In this document: positions 63,207 to 64,000 of the stretch, piece by piece
How the letters are laid out: each line of letters opens with the position of its first letter
How positions within the stretch are numbered: position 1 is the stretch's first letter
Translations under genes and position numbers: made by a program
The notes under the pieces: generated by a model
Told to the model about the DNA's origin: nothing
What the model saw: only the letters and a program-made list of their open reading frames with translations
The model's database searches: none
Assembly (NCBI GenBank): GCA_022563855.1
Contig: JADFMN010000006.1
Span: 124,001 to 188,000 of the forward strand
DNA from: Armatimonadota bacterium
Lineage (GTDB): Bacteria; Armatimonadota; Fimbriimonadia; Fimbriimonadales; Fimbriimonadaceae
DNA length: 64,000 nucleotides
Direction: 5' to 3'

Positions 63207-64000
<794 letters not shown>

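Overview
The window is a stretch of chromosome from a Gram-negative-type, free-living heterotroph with GC near 58-60 %. PEP-CTERM proteins, many lipoproteins, DUF1501, DUF1080 and ThuA proteins, MoxR/VWA operons and large secreted glycosidases point to Armatimonadota (Fimbriimonadia-like) or, less likely, a planctomycete relative. This is an inference from gene content, not a placement. TGA is the ordinary stop codon in most genes. No rRNA, tRNA, CRISPR array, prophage or plasmid function was found.

Layout. 1-9.1 kb holds housekeeping and single genes: the end of mutS2, cdd with a partly duplicated 5' end, lipoproteins, a membrane-anchored nucleotide cyclase-like protein, an RmlA-type nucleotidyltransferase, argF and a PEP-CTERM protein. 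9.2-22.9 kb is one compact operon of nine genes: an ABC-2 exporter (two permeases, one ATPase) joined to a MoxR/DUF58/VWA set. 22.9-28.9 kb is a catabolic operon (class II aldolase-SDR fusion, rhamnulokinase-like kinase, LutABC) that would take a 6-deoxyhexose such as L-rhamnose through L-lactaldehyde and L-lactate to pyruvate. 29-31.3 kb pairs a FlhG/MinD-like ATPase with an adaptor carrying two FliM-type EIDALL-like motifs and an MshEN-like domain. 31.3-34 kb holds a cation/proton antiporter with a TrkA-N-like domain and an ECF sigma/anti-sigma pair. 34.3-37.7 kb is a MalEFG-type sugar importer without its ATPase.

37.9-52.5 kb is an accessory region: a DUF3179 gene with an in-frame UGA at its conserved CPLC cysteine (candidate selenoprotein), a formylglycine-generating-enzyme-like lipoprotein, two GH29 fucosidases, a phosphodiesterase, a GH127 enzyme, two paralogous DUF4382 lipoproteins with conserved leaders, an OsmC protein, a PEP-CTERM protein, and a RAYT transposase with its REP hairpins. 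Three of the secreted enzymes share the same chitobiase-C/PA14 tail. 52.5-56 kb holds queC-queE and tryptophan dioxygenase-kynureninase. 56-64 kb holds two DUF1080 proteins, an RbsABC-type sugar importer, a ThuA protein and a truncated DUF1501 gene.

A recurrent feature is small dispersed repeats: CCCTCCACACT REP hairpins beside the RAYT gene, 10-bp-period CCGAACAAAC arrays (one of them in frame inside a gene), G/C-rich CCCTCTCCC palindromes, and ACTCGGGACT repeats. They fill most long intergenic gaps. The strongest novelty candidates are the UGA-containing DUF3179 gene with a fitting bacterial-type SECIS hairpin, and the FlhG-like ATPase/EIDALL adaptor pair.
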